In this document: positions 11,797 through 22,919 of the stretch, one piece after another
Layout: every line of letters begins with the position of its first letter
Position numbering within the stretch: position 1 is the first letter of the stretch
Assembly (NCBI GenBank): GCA_038380435.1
Contig: JAWZYU010000025.1
Location: 48,678,691-48,742,690 of the forward strand
Origin: Ryuthela nishihirai
Lineage: Eukaryota; Arthropoda; Arachnida; Araneae; Heptathelidae
DNA: 64,000 nucleotides
Direction of reading: 5' to 3'
Notes under the pieces: model-generated
Told to the model about the DNA's origin: nothing
What the model saw: the letters and a program-made list of their open reading frames with translations, nothing else
Database searches by the model: none
Position numbers and translations under genes: made by a program

Positions 11797-13491
11797 CTAC
11801 GGAGGTCCAACCAGACCGTGCAATTTAGTTCTCCAAGCAAGTCTATCCTGAGCTACATCTACTGCATCTGGCCACTGCACACCAATTCTAACAAGGTCCT
11901 GTTTGACGTTGTCGGCCCACCGCATCCTAGGTCTCCCCCTCTTTCTGAGGCCTTTACACATACTGTTCATAACCCTATTCGCCAATCTATAATTATTCAT
12001 ACGGGCAACATGGCCAAACCAAAGGAGTCTCTCTCTGCACAATATGCTGCTTAAAGGAGGTTGCAAACTCCTTTCCCTAATCTCATCATTAGTTACAAAG
12101 TTGAACCACCTAATGCCCAAGATACTGCGTAAGCATCTGGAATCAAAAGCATCTAGTTTCCTGTTATCTTGTTTACAAAGTGTCCAAGTTTCACTACCAT
12201 AACTAACCCTAGAAAGAACCAAACTATTATACAGTCTAATTTTAGTCTTTAGGTGTATACGCCTATTTCTCCACACTCTCCATAGGTTCTTAAAAGTCCC
12301 GGCAGCAATCCCTATTCGTCTGTTAATCTCATGCCGCACATCACCATTATCTGTTACATAGCTCCCAAGATAATTAAACTGTGACACCTGCTCAAGACTG
12401 CAACCATTCAGATTAACTGAATCACAGCCTGCCTGACCAATTTTCATCACATTAGTTTTCTCTCTGTTTATAACCAAACCTACTCTACTACCAGTCTCAT
12501 CAACAGCCCTAATGAAAGAGTTCATCTCATCAACATCATTTGCCAAAAGGGCTAAATCATCAGCATAATCTAAATCAGAAATTTTCGTATCTCCAGCCCA
12601 TTTAAGGCCAAAATCTTTCCCTTGAAGTGAATTTCACATAACATAATCAATAACCAAGCTAAAGAGAAAAGGAGACAAAATGCACCCTTTTCGAACACCA
12701 GAAGTAATGCTAAACCAATTGCTACAAGCCTTACCAACTCTCACACACGACTCAGTGTTATTATAGAGAGCTTTCATAATGTTAACTAACTTGTGTGGTA
12801 TACCATATGATCTCACAATCAACCACAAATTATGACGATCAACAGAGTCGAAAGCCTTTTTGAAATCAACAAAACAAGAAACCAAAGGTTTCTGAAACTC
12901 TAAACATTTCTCAAGAATCTGCCTAAGTGAAAATATCTGATCCACACATCCCCTACCACTTCTGAATCCACATTGCTCATCACGCAATTGACTGTCAACC
13001 AGATTCTTAATTCTATTAAGCACAATCATGGAAAGAACTTTACCTGGAACAGAGAGTAGGCTGATACCCCTATAGTTATCACAAGAACTACGATCACCTT
13101 TTTTGAAAATAGGGATAACAATAGCTCTGGTAAAAAAATCCTTAGGAACCATGCCTTTATCATAAAAGATATTCAGAATTTCAGTCATCCAAGTGGTAAC
13201 CGAAACATTCCCAGCTCTAAGCATTTCCGTAGTAATTTCATCTACCCCTGGGGATTTATGAAGTTTAAGTTTAGAAACAGCCAAAATAACTTCAGATTGT
13301 GTTATAGGGCCAACATTAAAGCCACCAATGCATCTATCATCATTGCAAACAATGGGAGTAGAACTAACTACATTGTTTAGAACATCACTGAAATGCTCAG
13401 CCCACCTAGCCATGACAGAATCCTCCTCTTCTATAACCTTATCTTGTTTATCCTTCAATCCTTGTATGCCTGTCCGTTTTCTACCACACAA
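11797..13491 (-). pseudogene. LINE copy 3: reverse transcriptase and C-terminal domain (one stop)
   Basis: The RT starts in the linker (GLKDKQDKVIEEEDSV). It has KLKLHKSPGVDEITTEML (RT 0/1 region), NYRGISLLSVPGKVL, GFRSGRGC, motif A FVDFKKAFDSVDR, motif B SGVRKGCILSPFLF and the catalytic YADD at 12556-12567. All three catalytic Asp are present. A TGA near 12632 replaces the Arg codon found in copies 1 and 5 (VMRNSLQ). The C-terminal domain contains SETWTLCKQDNRK and RLLWFGHVAR, then GRPRMRWAD, a basic patch usual in this group. With just one stop inside, loss of function is probably recent. Confidence 0.92.
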
Positions 13492-13503
13492 AACATTAAT
13501 TAT

Positions 13504-14361
13504 CTAGTACAGCTCTCTGCTGTTGTGCTGTCTAACTGCTTCCTCGGCTTTGTCAACCAAACCATCAAGCCAAAGATTCTTATCAGCAGCTAACTGATCC
13601 TTTAGAAGTTTATTAAGGTCTCTGTAATGCTTTCTATTAGGACTAGTAGGGTATTGATTAAGGGCATTCCTGCAGTTCTTTCTTTCCGAAATAAGCTCAA
13701 GTGCCTTATCACTCAGATAATTTTGCCTCTTCTGCTCCCTTTTTCCTAAAAGAGTACTGTTAGTATCCAAAAAAGCCTGTTTAAAATGATCCCATTCTTC
13801 CTCAACTTCAGTAGTAAGCAAACCATGACTGTCATAATGACTAAGTAACCTATCATGGTAAGCTTTGGCTATAACTGAATCTTTCAGAGCTTCTGTATTA
13901 AAAGTAAATTTTTTAACCCTAGCACAACACTTTTTAAGTTTAAGTTGCAACACACTTTTAACAAGGTAATGGTCAGATCCAATTTCAGCTCCCCTATATG
14001 CCCTGGTATTCCTAACAGAACTAGCCCATTTGCTGTTAATTAATATGTAATCAATCATATTCTTATGCAGCCCATCAGGTGAAACCCATGTATACTTATG
14101 TATGTCGTGGTGTTTGTAATAAGTGTTAGTTATTCTGAATCCATTGAGTTTACTTACCTGTAGGAGACGTTGCCCATTGCCATTGCAGCTACCAATACCA
14201 AAAGGGCCTATTACTCCTCCCCAAAGGTCAGAGTCAGTACCAACTTTGGCATTGAAGTCACCAAGAACAAGGGTAATATCTCCTTTCTTGACAGAATTCA
14301 AAATATCCTGAAGTTGTTCATAAAACTTATAATGCCCTTTGTTTTTAACACATAATGACAA
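13504..14361 (-). pseudogene. LINE copy 3: APE-type endonuclease, C-terminal part
   Basis: An 858-nt open segment. Endonuclease motifs visible: LVLGDFNAKVG (about residue 30; the Asp/Asn pair is catalytic in the exonuclease-endonuclease-phosphatase family), NMIDYILI (about residue 107) and GSDHYLV (about residue 129; the Asp-His pair is the general-base site). A Lys/Arg-rich linker (KREQKRQNYLSDKALELI) leads toward the RT. The N-terminal strand (SWNVRTL in copy 4) and the LQETKW metal site are missing. It ends at a premature TAG where copy 1 has a Gln codon (LYQIVNVL). The protein nicks target DNA at the start of target-primed reverse transcription; this copy cannot, lacking half the active site. 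Confidence 0.9.
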
Positions 14362-14364
14362 GTT

Positions 14365-14944
14365 TAGACAAACATTTAAACAAGTTGTAGCTCTTTAACT
14401 TTGGAGGAATTAGTGCAAATCTACAGACGTGCCAAAAACATTTTGTATGTCCTTAACTAAATAACTCTTATACAACAATTAACTGATTTTTGCATTTGTA
14501 TATGAATACTTGACCAGTCTTTTTAATTGAAGTCTTATTGCTAAAACATCTGTGTTTACATGATGAGATATGCAAGACTTAATAATGGCATAAAACGTTC
14601 TTTTTGTGGTGGTTTTTTTGTGTGTAGTGTTTTATGAACATGTAAAAGTAAAAAAAAATGCTTTTCAGTAAAAGATGGCAGGCTGCCTTCTTGAATATGA
14701 GGACATCTACTGCTTTGGAAATATGTGCATTAATGCATGAAGGATTACATATTAGTTAAATAAATTCCATCTGCAAGTAAATAAATTATGTTAATATTTC
14801 ATTAATGTTCTTTAAGAAATTTATGATAATTGTTCAGAGTTTAACATACAAAATGTTTTCATCCACATATTTTTCTTCTTTTTGATGATGTTTTCAGTGT
14901 TTTCTCTGAGTGCTTCATGTGTACAATTTTTATCCTATAAATAA
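14365..14944. other. AT-rich stretch, nothing recognised
   Basis: No open frame of note, terminal repeat or match to the families described elsewhere in the window. Confidence 0.45.
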
Positions 14945-15142
14945 TAAATACCCCCTTAAGCAGCTGCTTGCTGCAGAGGTCTAACAGGAGCCTGTCAGTT
15001 TAATATGCCATAGTAGAAGCTCTGTGAGGATGGTGGGACCTCAGCAGAAAAACAACACACACATCCGTGCCTTACCCGGGATTCGAACCCAGATCCCTTA
15101 GATCAGTCAAACATGCTAACCACCCAGCCACGGGACCATACT
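14945..15142 (-). mobile_element. SINE B copy
   Basis: On the minus strand it begins with a tRNA-like head GTCCCGTGGCTGGGTGGTTA (A box) and a B box GGGTTCGAATCCCGG. It continues through CTTCTACTATGGCAT to the near-perfect palindrome TGACAGGCTCCTGT.A and the block AAGCAGCTGCTTAAGGGGG, ending in an ATTTATT-type tail. Same layout as 51954-52162. Confidence 0.88.
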
Positions 15143-15227
15143 GTAATTTAGAAAAAAAATGTGCAGTGAGGTCTTGATGCTACCTTGAACAGTGGCTTGT
15201 TTTACTTTTGTTTAAATATGCTTTTAG

Positions 15228-15642
15228 TTCTGGGATGGTGGTTGGCTCAGCAGGTAATGTGCCAGGCTTGTAATCTGAACTTTCCAGGTTTCTGTCCCAT
15301 CTGTGCTGTATTCAGAATTTTCTCTAACTTCCATTCTGCCCTTGGTGAGAAAGAGGGCACTGGTGGAATAGGAAAGGCTGTCGTCTATCAGATGGGACAT
15401 TAAGTCATGGTCCTGTGTGTGGGAGAGCCATACCTTGTGCATATCAAAGAAAAGCTCAGATGTCTGTGATGAGAGGCTACCATCTACTTTCTAACAGCTG
15501 TCCAGTGGATCTCCTTTGCCAACCTCGTCTTAGCCTTTGTGATCTTGACCCAATTATTTAGCTCATTGTGTGAAATCTGGTTATTTATTTATTCATTATG
15601 TGAAAAAAAAAAATGCTGCTTCTAGGTAAAACAACTCAACCC
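15228..15642 (+). mobile_element. SINE A, old diverged copy
   Basis: The head GGTTGGCTCAGCAGGTAATG, the body GATGGGACATTAAGTC and the tail TAGGTAAAACAACTCA match SINE A at many scattered positions. It contains a small AT-rich expansion near 15580-15600. The high divergence compared with 49707-50091 shows SINE A has been active over a long period. Confidence 0.85.
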
Positions 15643-16550
15643 TTCAGTTCTAAATTGGCATTTAAAATTTTCATGTATATAATACCAATAACAGTATTTA
15701 CATATGTACACACTGGTGGTCAAATTTAAAGGATAATGAACAAAAGTGTACATAACTCAAAATAGTTTTCAGGCAATACAAGTAAATATGTTTTGGAAAA
15801 ATATTGTGAAATGACTAACAGCAAGTGGATTATTGAAGAAATAGTGTAATATTCATGCTGCATATGAGAGCATGATGTTCCTATAATGGAGGTGATGGAA
15901 TTGGGGGATAGGAAGTGTTAATACGGCTTATGATCACCTCTGATACTCATACAACTTATGCAGTTCATTCTCATACTGTTTATGAGGTTTTATGGTAATA
16001 AAGCTGACTTCTCCCCAAGAGCACATCTGAGCTCATGGAGGGTTTTGAACTGGGGATTTTCTGCAATTCACATCATCAGGGAAACTCATGCATATTCGGT
16101 TTCTTCAGATCTTGTAATCTATTTGGTTACTTCCTCCAATGAATGTCTTCATTTTCAAGGAAATGCCGACACTCTGAGTCTATGAGGTGGGTATTATCAT
16201 AAAGATTAAATTGGGTCCAAGAGCATGTCTAAAAAGCCTAACATATGGTGCTAGAATTTTGTCGCTTTATCACTGAACAGTTAGTATCTTCCTGAATGAT
16301 GTAAAGCTCGTGCTGCTAGTCATTGTAATTCCTGGTCATCTCACTACCACCACCAAAATGTTCTACTTCTCTGATGTTACTTCTCTTGATGTCATTAATT
16401 GTGGCAAGTTCCTTGTTCTCCCTAGATAAATGCATATTGAGAATCAGTGTTGAAACTGATTCTGGACTAATCTGTGAAAAGCACTTTTGTCCACTGACCT
16501 GGGCTCTAAAATGGTAGAAAAACACAACTATTTAGTATTTTATCACGTAA
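15643..16550. other. Stretch without recognised genes or repeats
   Basis: Short random-length frames only. No splice-linked coding pattern and no terminal repeats were seen. Confidence 0.4.
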
Positions 16551-17243
16551 ATGCACTGGGGGGGGGGGGGTCAGTTGGTAGGTTCAATCCCATCTGTGTC
16601 AGTATTGAGATTAATTTCCCTAAACCCCCATCCTGCCCTTAGAAACGGGACACCTATGGCATGGAAAAGCCGTAACCACTGCAAGTTAAAGAACATGTTG
16701 GATGGACCTGATGGAAGACTCCCATCTATCTCCTAACAGCTGGAGGTGGGGTGGCTCAGTCGGTAGCGCGCCAGGCTCATAATCTGTAGTTCCCAGGTTC
16801 GAGTCCCAGCTGGGCCAGCGTTGAGATTTATCTCCGCAAAATTCCCCGTCCTGCCCACGGTCAGTAGGGGACACCGATGGGCTTGGAAAGGCCGCAGTCC
16901 GTCGGATGGGACGTTAAGCCGTGGCCCCGTGTACGGGAGAGCCATACCCTGTGCACGTTAAAGAACACACTGGATGGCCTTGACAGGAGGCTACCATCTG
17001 TCTCCCAACAGCTGTTCCAGTGGGTCCCCACCCCCAACCTTCTCTGAGCCTTCGGGGTCCATGTGACCTGGCCATTTAGCCTATGGTGTGCAAAAAAGTG
17101 CCGCTCAGAGGTAAAACAACCCAACTCCTAACAGCTGTCCAGTGGATCCCCTTCCTCCAACCTTCTTTGAGCCCTTGGGGTCCTTGTGACCTGACAATTT
17201 TGCCTCTTATGGATAAAAAGGTGCTGTTCAGTAAAAGAACCCA
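16551..17243 (+). mobile_element. SINE A, old copy split by a younger SINE A
   Basis: The left half (16551-16742) starts with a G-run, then TCAGTTGGTAGGTTCAATCC, and ends in ATCTATCTCCTAACAGCTG. The right half (17125-17243) resumes at CTCCTAACAGCTGTCCAG and runs to TTCAGTAAAAGAACCCA. Joined across the insertion the halves give the standard SINE A order. Part of the head (between A and B box) is missing. Confidence 0.9.
16743..17124 (+). mobile_element. SINE A, complete young copy nested in SINE A (13-bp TSD)
   Basis: Flanked by the exact 13-bp direct repeat CTCCTAACAGCTG (16730-16742 and 17125-17137). The head GTGGCTCAGTCGGTAGCGCG has an anticodon-loop-like CTCATAA, resembling tRNA-Met(CAT). 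Then come the B box GGTTCGAGTCCC, the body GGATGGGACGTTAAGCC and GTGCACGTTAAAGAAC, and the tail GAGGTAAAACAACCCA. About 382 bp. Transcription by RNA polymerase III from the A and B boxes is expected for this class; mobilisation would need a LINE in trans. Confidence 0.95.
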
Positions 17244-17382
17244 ATGTAAATGCATTAATTTCTAGTAACTACCCAAAATATGCAATTTTTAGTAATTATA
17301 TAGTCACAATGCATTTGTAATTAAAATTTGATTTACATGTCACTATATTTTTAGGACAGTTACATTTTTTAAATATGCATAT

Positions 17383-17665
17383 AGGGTGTTTAAAGATGAC
17401 AGTATATACTTAGTTACAAAGTTACCGGTCTTCAGCATGCATTATTCTGATGATAATTAGTGATGTTGAAATGTATGCCCACACATGTAACATCTGTATT
17501 GGAACAACTTCAATCTGTTACTTGCGACTCAATTTTTCCACTGAAAAACTTCTATTCCCACTGTTCTAATTACAGTTCAACTTCACCCATTATCAGAATT
17601 AAGCATGCTGAAGACAGAAAGTAATCTTGTTTACAAAGTGTGTATTATCATCTTAGAGGCACCCT
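17383..17665. mobile_element. MITE, 283 bp with ~58-bp TIRs
   Basis: The left end begins AGGGTGTTTAAAGATGAC and runs to GGTCTTCAGCATGC (17440). The right end mirrors it from GCATGCTGAAGACAG (17602) to CATCTTAGAGGCACCCT (17665). The inner 14 bp of each arm are the best kept. It is too short to code for anything. A target duplication was not clear. Confidence 0.75.
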
Positions 17666-18644
17666 CTGGTAAAAGCTTTTCACCAATACCAAGCAGGCTT
17701 ATGACTATTTTGCTTCTTTCCTAACTCATAGTTAAATGCTTTCTCATTATTCTGTCATATGTTAGCAAACTTTATATCTCATCTGGTTTTCACTCATGAT
17801 TGCATTCATTGACATATGTATTTTGTGACAAAGGGTAACCTGATAAAGAAAAAGATATACTCAGTATCACAAAGAGAAAGGATGAAAAAATTATTATCTA
17901 TCACATAATAATTTAAAAACACTGGAATAATTCTTAGTAACAAATTTTTAAACAAATAAGTTTGTGATTATGCAAATTCTTCTGTCTCACTTCCATTCCT
18001 GCTGTGCCACTTATACAACAGCATTTATTGAAAAGATCCTGAACTGATACCAATTCTAAATTATATACATAAACCAATTTCTGACATTTTTCCAAAAACC
18101 AATTAAATCCTAGGTTTAATGACATTGTAGTTAGAGCTACTCTTCCAGTACTTATATTTTGTTATGTTAGCTCTGAGGCAGGAGTTAGCAAACTTAAGTC
18201 TTAGTGAAGTCTGATACATGTCCTTGTATGAGAAAGCTTGTACAAATCTGTGCTGTATGTAGCAGATAAAAAGAAAGTAAAGTGTTCATCTGTAATGCTG
18301 AAAAATGCAAACCTTTTTTGTATGATACATGGTGAAAAAATTCAAGGTTAAGTTAAACCATGAGATATTATCTCAGTTTAAAAAGATTTGTGTGATTGTT
18401 CAGGAGCTGAAAATCGTTTCTGTACTATCAGGAACAAACAGTTTTTTTATTTTACAATTGTCATATGTGGTGGTTGTTCTTGCAGTGAATGTTTGATATT
18501 GACTAAACCAAAAAAACTAATAAAAGTGCAAATTCCTTTAAAAGTTGAAAGAGAATATTTTTTTCATGGACTCAAAACAAAAATCTGTCATAATGTAGTG
18601 TTGTTTTTTCTATGAAATGTAGCATATAAGAGGGGAAAAAAATC
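17666..18644. other. AT-rich stretch, nothing recognised
   Basis: A 75-codon open frame at 18388-18615 has no recognisable domain and no codon evidence; treated as chance. Confidence 0.4.
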
Positions 18645-19380
18645 ACACTTGGGTAAAGTTAATAGAAGTTTTTTTTTAATAAAGTTCAAAGTTAATTACC
18701 AAAATTAACTCGTTAAAAGTTAGGTCCAAAATTTTAAGATTTATTCTGCAACAGAGTAAAAGAAACGCACTATTTACAAGATCTGTTAAACAGCAACTGT
18801 CGCTCAAAATTGATATCTATGATTCAGCCCCTCCACTCACCGAGAAATGGCCATCACTACTAAAATAACCTCTCAGCATCCTCAAAAGAGAATGGTAGTG
18901 AAAGAAACCTGACAAAAAGTTTCTTAATAGCACCTGTCATCTCTCCAGTTGAGGAAGTCAATTACTTTTCAGAAATTGAGATCTCCTCCTCCTCCTCAAA
19001 TTGAAAGAAATCCTTTTTTGTGTGAGGCTCCCACTGTTCAACACCTTGAGCTTCTTCATACAGAGCCTCTTCTGCAACTATAAGATCTGATCTTAACTAG
19101 TCTTGCTTATTTTAATTGGTTCATTTCAATCATTTTAACTGGTCCTGCGACATTTGACTTGAGGTTGACAATGGTTAAGAAAATGTCACAACTTCACATT
19201 TGAAAATTGGCAAATAATGGAAAATTAATGTCTAAAAAATTGTTAAAGTTAATTATAAAAAAAACGAAATGCTAAATATAAAAGTTAAATATACAAAAAG
19301 CTAACAAGTTAAGTTAAAAATTAACAAAAATATTAACTTTTAATGTGTAACATATTAATGGACATTAACCCAAGTATGCA
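18645..19380 (-). mobile_element. Possible hAT-like fossil
   Basis: The ends look inverted: CACTTGGGTAAAGTTAATAG at the left against ATTAATGGACATTAACCCAAG at the right. AATTAACTCGTTAAAAGTT at the left pairs loosely with the AACAAGTTAAGTTAAAAATT region at the right. On the minus strand an acidic segment FQFEEEEEISISEK is followed by IKKLFVRF and a degraded AERLF-like box. That order resembles the dimerisation region of hAT transposases (acidic stretch, then a SSA.VERLF box). The match is weak; it could be chance in AT-rich DNA. Confidence 0.4.
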
Positions 19381-19552
19381 AAAAATGTACAAATGATTTG
19401 CATGTAACTGAAACAAAAATGCATTGTTAGCTCTGAATGAATTCTAGGTGTGATTTAAATTTATATATAAAGTCTACTGTGTATGTTTATGTTTAATTTT
19501 AATATTCATTGTCTTTCTGCTGAGAGATCTCACCTTTCTCACAGATTTTCCA

Positions 19553-19614
19553 GGTATATATTATACTGACAGGCTCCTGTCAGACCTCTTGAGAAAGCAA
19601 CTGCTTGAGGGGAA
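19553..19614 (+). mobile_element. SINE B 3'-end fragment
   Basis: Contains TGACAGGCTCCTGTCAGACC and AGCAACTGCTTGAGGGG, the 3' third of SINE B in + orientation. The 5' part is absent. Confidence 0.8.
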
Positions 19615-19718
19615 ATTAAGTTTTTATATTGAACTTTTATAGTGTTTTCCTCTGATAATTAGGGCACATGTTAAAACCAAAAGAACTACATGGAAATGCT
19701 TTTATTTTAAAGTATGCA

Positions 19719-19818
19719 TGCCATCCTCTCAGACCTTCTACTATGGCACATAAAGTGACAGGCTCCTGTCAGACCTCTGTGGCAAGCAGCTGCTTGAGGG
19801 GGTATTTATTTTTTTTAT
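19719..19818 (+). mobile_element. SINE B 3' half next to the NUP50 splice acceptor
   Basis: Runs from GCCATCCTCTCAGACCTTCT through TGACAGGCTCCTGTCAGACC to AGCAGCTGCTTGAGGGGGT, then a T-rich tail. The SINE end lies about 35 bp before the NUP50 exon at 19856, and its T-rich tail runs into the pyrimidine tract of that acceptor. Confidence 0.85.
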
Positions 19819-19855
19819 TTATTATGCCCATTTATTATATTCTTTTTTTTTTCAG

Positions 19856-20414
19856 GTAGAAGACTCTAATGCACCTAATCCCTTTGCAAAGTTTGCTGGA
19901 TTTTCAGCTGCACATTCAAATCCACCTAGTTTTAGTTTCCTCACAAAACAAACTTCTTCGAAATCATCAGCTGCCAGTAGCATGAGCATGGAAACAAAAC
20001 AAAATGGTTCATCAGGAAACACTGAAGATAAAGTTGACAGTAATGAAAAAGATAGTGTTGCTTCCACTAGTGCACTGGATTTGGGTTCAACAGTTGAACA
20101 TAAAGGCAGTGCTTCAAGAGACTTGGAATATTATAGGCAACTTAAAGCTCTCAATGAAAGTGTTTCTCAGTGGATAGTACTGCATTTGTCAAAAAGTCCA
20201 TATTGTGATTTTACACCAGTCTTTAATGACTATGAAAAGCACATGAAAGAACTTGATAAAAAATATCCTCTCAAAAAGGAACAAATGCCTCAACATTCTG
20301 TTGCAAATACTTCATCTAGTTCTTTTCCCTTTAAAGTTCCTTCAGCCCCAACTTCCACCAAAACTGTTGAATCTTCAAACACAGAAGGGAACGTTAGCAG
20401 CTCATCCAAAACAG
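19856..20414 (+). CDS. NUP50: NUP50 (nucleoporin 50) exon, first visible
   Basis: Nup50 is a mobile nucleoporin of the nuclear basket. It binds importin-alpha and Ran and helps release imported cargo. This 559-nt exon follows a strong acceptor (T10 then CAG at 19853-19855) and ends at ACAG|GTATGT, leaving one base of a split codon. It opens with phenylalanine-containing repeats (NPFAKFAGF, then PSFSFL). After a Ser/Lys-rich stretch comes the conserved Nup50 block at about exon residues 90-133: LEYYRQLKALNESVSQWI, then CDFTPVFNDYEKH and a Lys-rich end. A low-complexity linker (SSSFPFKVPSAP) finishes it. Earlier exons, with the N-terminal importin-alpha-binding segment, must lie before 19856; I could not find them in the window and the start codon is not visible. 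The identification rests on the conserved block plus the Ran-binding domain further on. Confidence 0.93.
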
Positions 20415-20494
20415 GTATGTAAAAATTATATTCTTCTTTTAGAAATAAAAGTGAACGCTGATAAACTATAATTTTATTGATGTATAACATGGTA

Positions 20495-21016
20495 CAGATG
20501 CTCCCCTACTTGCGAACATTCAACTTACGAACATTCAACTTACGAACAATTTGACTGTACATCTAAAATTGAAATTTCGTACGGATTCATGGTGTTGAAG
20601 TCGATAGCATGGTCTAATTTTCTTTTTTTTTTTGTTATTTACAATATGTATTATATTATTTATGTACAAACATATACATTAACAGTGATGTGATAAAATG
20701 TGATGGGAAGGTTAGAAACTCTTCAACAATGGGCTTCCTGCTATCCCAATACATTAACAGTATAAGTTGTTTTATTTATATTATCGACCTTATGTTACCA
20801 TATACCACAGCAGATTTTTACTGCATTTGAAACACCTGCTAGTAAGCAGTAACGAGTGTAATGCATTCTAGTAAGTACATTGAAGGATCAAACACTAACA
20901 ATAAGTGGTTATTCTGTGTACAAATGTACTTTTTAGGTTAGTTTTCGACTTACGAACATTTCGACTTAAGACAAAACCTCGGGAACGTAACCTGTTTGTA
21001 AGTAGAGGAACACCTG
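20495..21016. mobile_element. TA-flanked MITE, 522 bp
   Basis: The ends are inverted: left CAGATGCTCCCCTACTTGCG, right the complement ending AGGAACACCTG. The target is TA on both sides (20493-20494, 21017-21018), as in Tc1/mariner/pogo families. Near each end are repeats of the 10-mer ACTTACGAAC (about 20523-20547, 20949). No transposase. Confidence 0.82.
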
Positions 21017-21529
21017 TACTGGTATTTGTGTATATTTAATGTGAATGTGATATTAAATTGCAACCCTTATCATATCAGCCCCAGAAATATACATCTACTT
21101 TTTTCTAATAACAAAATAGTATTATACATAATCTATGAGAAAATATTATTTTTGAATCTAAGAATTAATGTATTGTCAATCACTTATTAGTAATCTTATT
21201 GACTGGTTTGTGCAACGTGTGACTCAAAAGTTGAACTAGATGGTAATCTTGGAAGAAATATATTTTTGAAATATCTGAAGATATCTCATAAAAGAAAGGA
21301 AAAATGGAGATGCTTATCAGGCAGAACAAAGGGTAAGGGAAATGTTAGTGCCTTTGCAGATGATACGCTTCATGGGGAAGTAAGTTCACATGGAGCTCCT
21401 GCCGGTGCATGCTGAAGGTGGAATAGAAAGCAGTGATGCTTCATTCACCAGCATGTGATGATGTCTCTGAGGAGAGCAATGTTTAGACATGCACAATGAA
21501 TTAAGAACTTTACTGAAAGGATAATTTTT
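21017..21529. other. Stretch with nothing recognised
   Basis: Lies inside NUP50 intron 1 between the MITE and Tc1-like M5. No gene-like or repeat structure was noticed. Confidence 0.4.
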
Positions 21530-22620
21530 TTACACAACCACCTAATGACATTTGGATCTACATTTTGCCTTCACTACAGCAGCAACACTTCATGGCATGG
21601 ATTCTCCAGGTGTTCGAAATGTTTGGGTGATATTGCGGCCCATGATTCCAGAACAGCTGTCCTTAAAGCAACTAGCATTGCCAGTGGACAGTTTTGGGCT
21701 CAAATTAATCATTCCACTTCCCACAGATACTCAATAGATTTCAAATCCAGAGAGTGAGAGGGCCATTCGAGGGTTGTGAACTCACTAGAATTCTCCTTCA
21801 ATTAATCCTTTGTCAATGGGAATGATCAGATGGGGCATTGTTGAAAGAAAGCATCCTGCTGCAGGAAATAGATAGCCATGAGCAGGTGTAGGTGATCAAT
21901 GAGTAATCAACATAGCTTTGCAGTGATGATAGTCTCATTATGTACAAAAGGCTCTGAGGTGGCCAAGCAAACATGCCTCAGAAATTACACTGTCTCCAAT
22001 GGCCTGTAACACCCTGACTTGACATTTGGGGTCCATGGCCGTGTTTTAGTTGGAACTTTGATTCATCAGACAAAGCTACCCATTTTCAGTCTTCCATAGT
22101 GATGTCCATTGGTGACGTTCCTTCGCCCACTGCACCTCATAGTCTGGCAACGTTCTGTTAACAAGGGTACTTGATGTGTATATGTCAGCTGCCATAGCCC
22201 AATAGTGCCATCATATGTTGAATGGTCTTTGCACAAACCTTTATAACTGCCCTGTCATTGAATGCTGATGTTATCATCTGTACTGTGGCCCTCCATTCGG
22301 ATGTTACAATACAGGAGAGTGGGCACTCACCTCTAACATAAATGGCCTGGTTATGTTTTCTTTCACAATGGTTGGAGGTTTTTCCAGTTTTGATGTAGTC
22401 CTGGTACACACATGCAGCAATTGCCTTGTGGATATGGAGCACCCCCATCTTCCTCATGCCATCTGCCCACAATCAAACTAAGATTGCTGTGCTAATCCAT
22501 CATAAAAGTTGCAGGTGTGCTACGTACAGCAGGTAGGTATCTGACCTATTTATAACCTGCAAGGGGTTTCAGCTGGCAGCATAATTGTGGTGGATGGGCT
22601 TTTTGTGTGTAATAAATTTT
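21530..22620 (-). mobile_element. Tc1-like transposon M5 (transposase fossil)
   Basis: On the minus strand: a helix-turn-helix-like start MGVLHIHKAIAACVYQDYI (about 22440), then SLSDESKFQLKHG (about 22045-22080; first catalytic Asp), a GMFAWPP segment, and WPSHSLDLKSIEYLWEV (about 21730-21770). That last block stands where Tc1 proteins have the SPDLNPIE box with the last acidic residue. Terminal repeats are weak (a TTTTACACAACCACC-type end at about 21530 against CCACC... at 22590). Heavily broken. Confidence 0.72.
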
Positions 22621-22919
22621 GCTTTCAGCGTATACATTGCTATCAATCAGAACCTTGATCATATATATATATCTGATTATACTACAAAATTGGAAAATGT
22701 ATTCCAATTAATGAATTATAAAACAAGTGTTATATATCAGAGACAAATATTAATTTGTTAAATGATAGCAATATCACTAATGATTATTTATATCTTAGCC
22801 AAAAACGAACCAGCCTGGTAAAATAACTAACACAATAGCAACATGCATTTGTCACAGCTTCATTAAAAGTGAACGTAACTGATTGTAAAACGTTTGTGTA
22901 ATGATATTGGTATAAGTGA

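Larger units (their letters stand above)
11763..14361 (-). mobile_element. RTE-like LINE, copy 3: 5'-truncated, best-preserved ORF
   Basis: About 2.6 kb, read from 14361 down to 11763. It holds the C-terminal half of an APE-type endonuclease, a complete reverse transcriptase and the C-terminal tail, ending in a short 3' UTR and a (GAT)n tail (11763-11781). Only two stop codons interrupt the frame, a TAG about 13502-13504 and a TGA at about 12631-12634; no frameshift was needed to read across. This is the youngest-looking LINE copy here. It lacks the N-terminal part of the endonuclease that copies 4, 5 and 7 show, so it was truncated on insertion. Clade is by resemblance (RTE-like: EN and RT in one frame, short 3' UTR, microsatellite tail). 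Confidence 0.93.

Noticed and set aside
16743..16815. tRNA gene call at SINE A heads (also 32785, 49707, 45520, 9633)
   Set aside because: The tRNA-like part always continues into the SINE body, varies in the anticodon loop (CAT, CGT, TGT) and lies within TSD-flanked units.
18388..18615. 75-codon frame with several Cys
   Set aside because: No domain, no neighbours, no splice-linked continuation.
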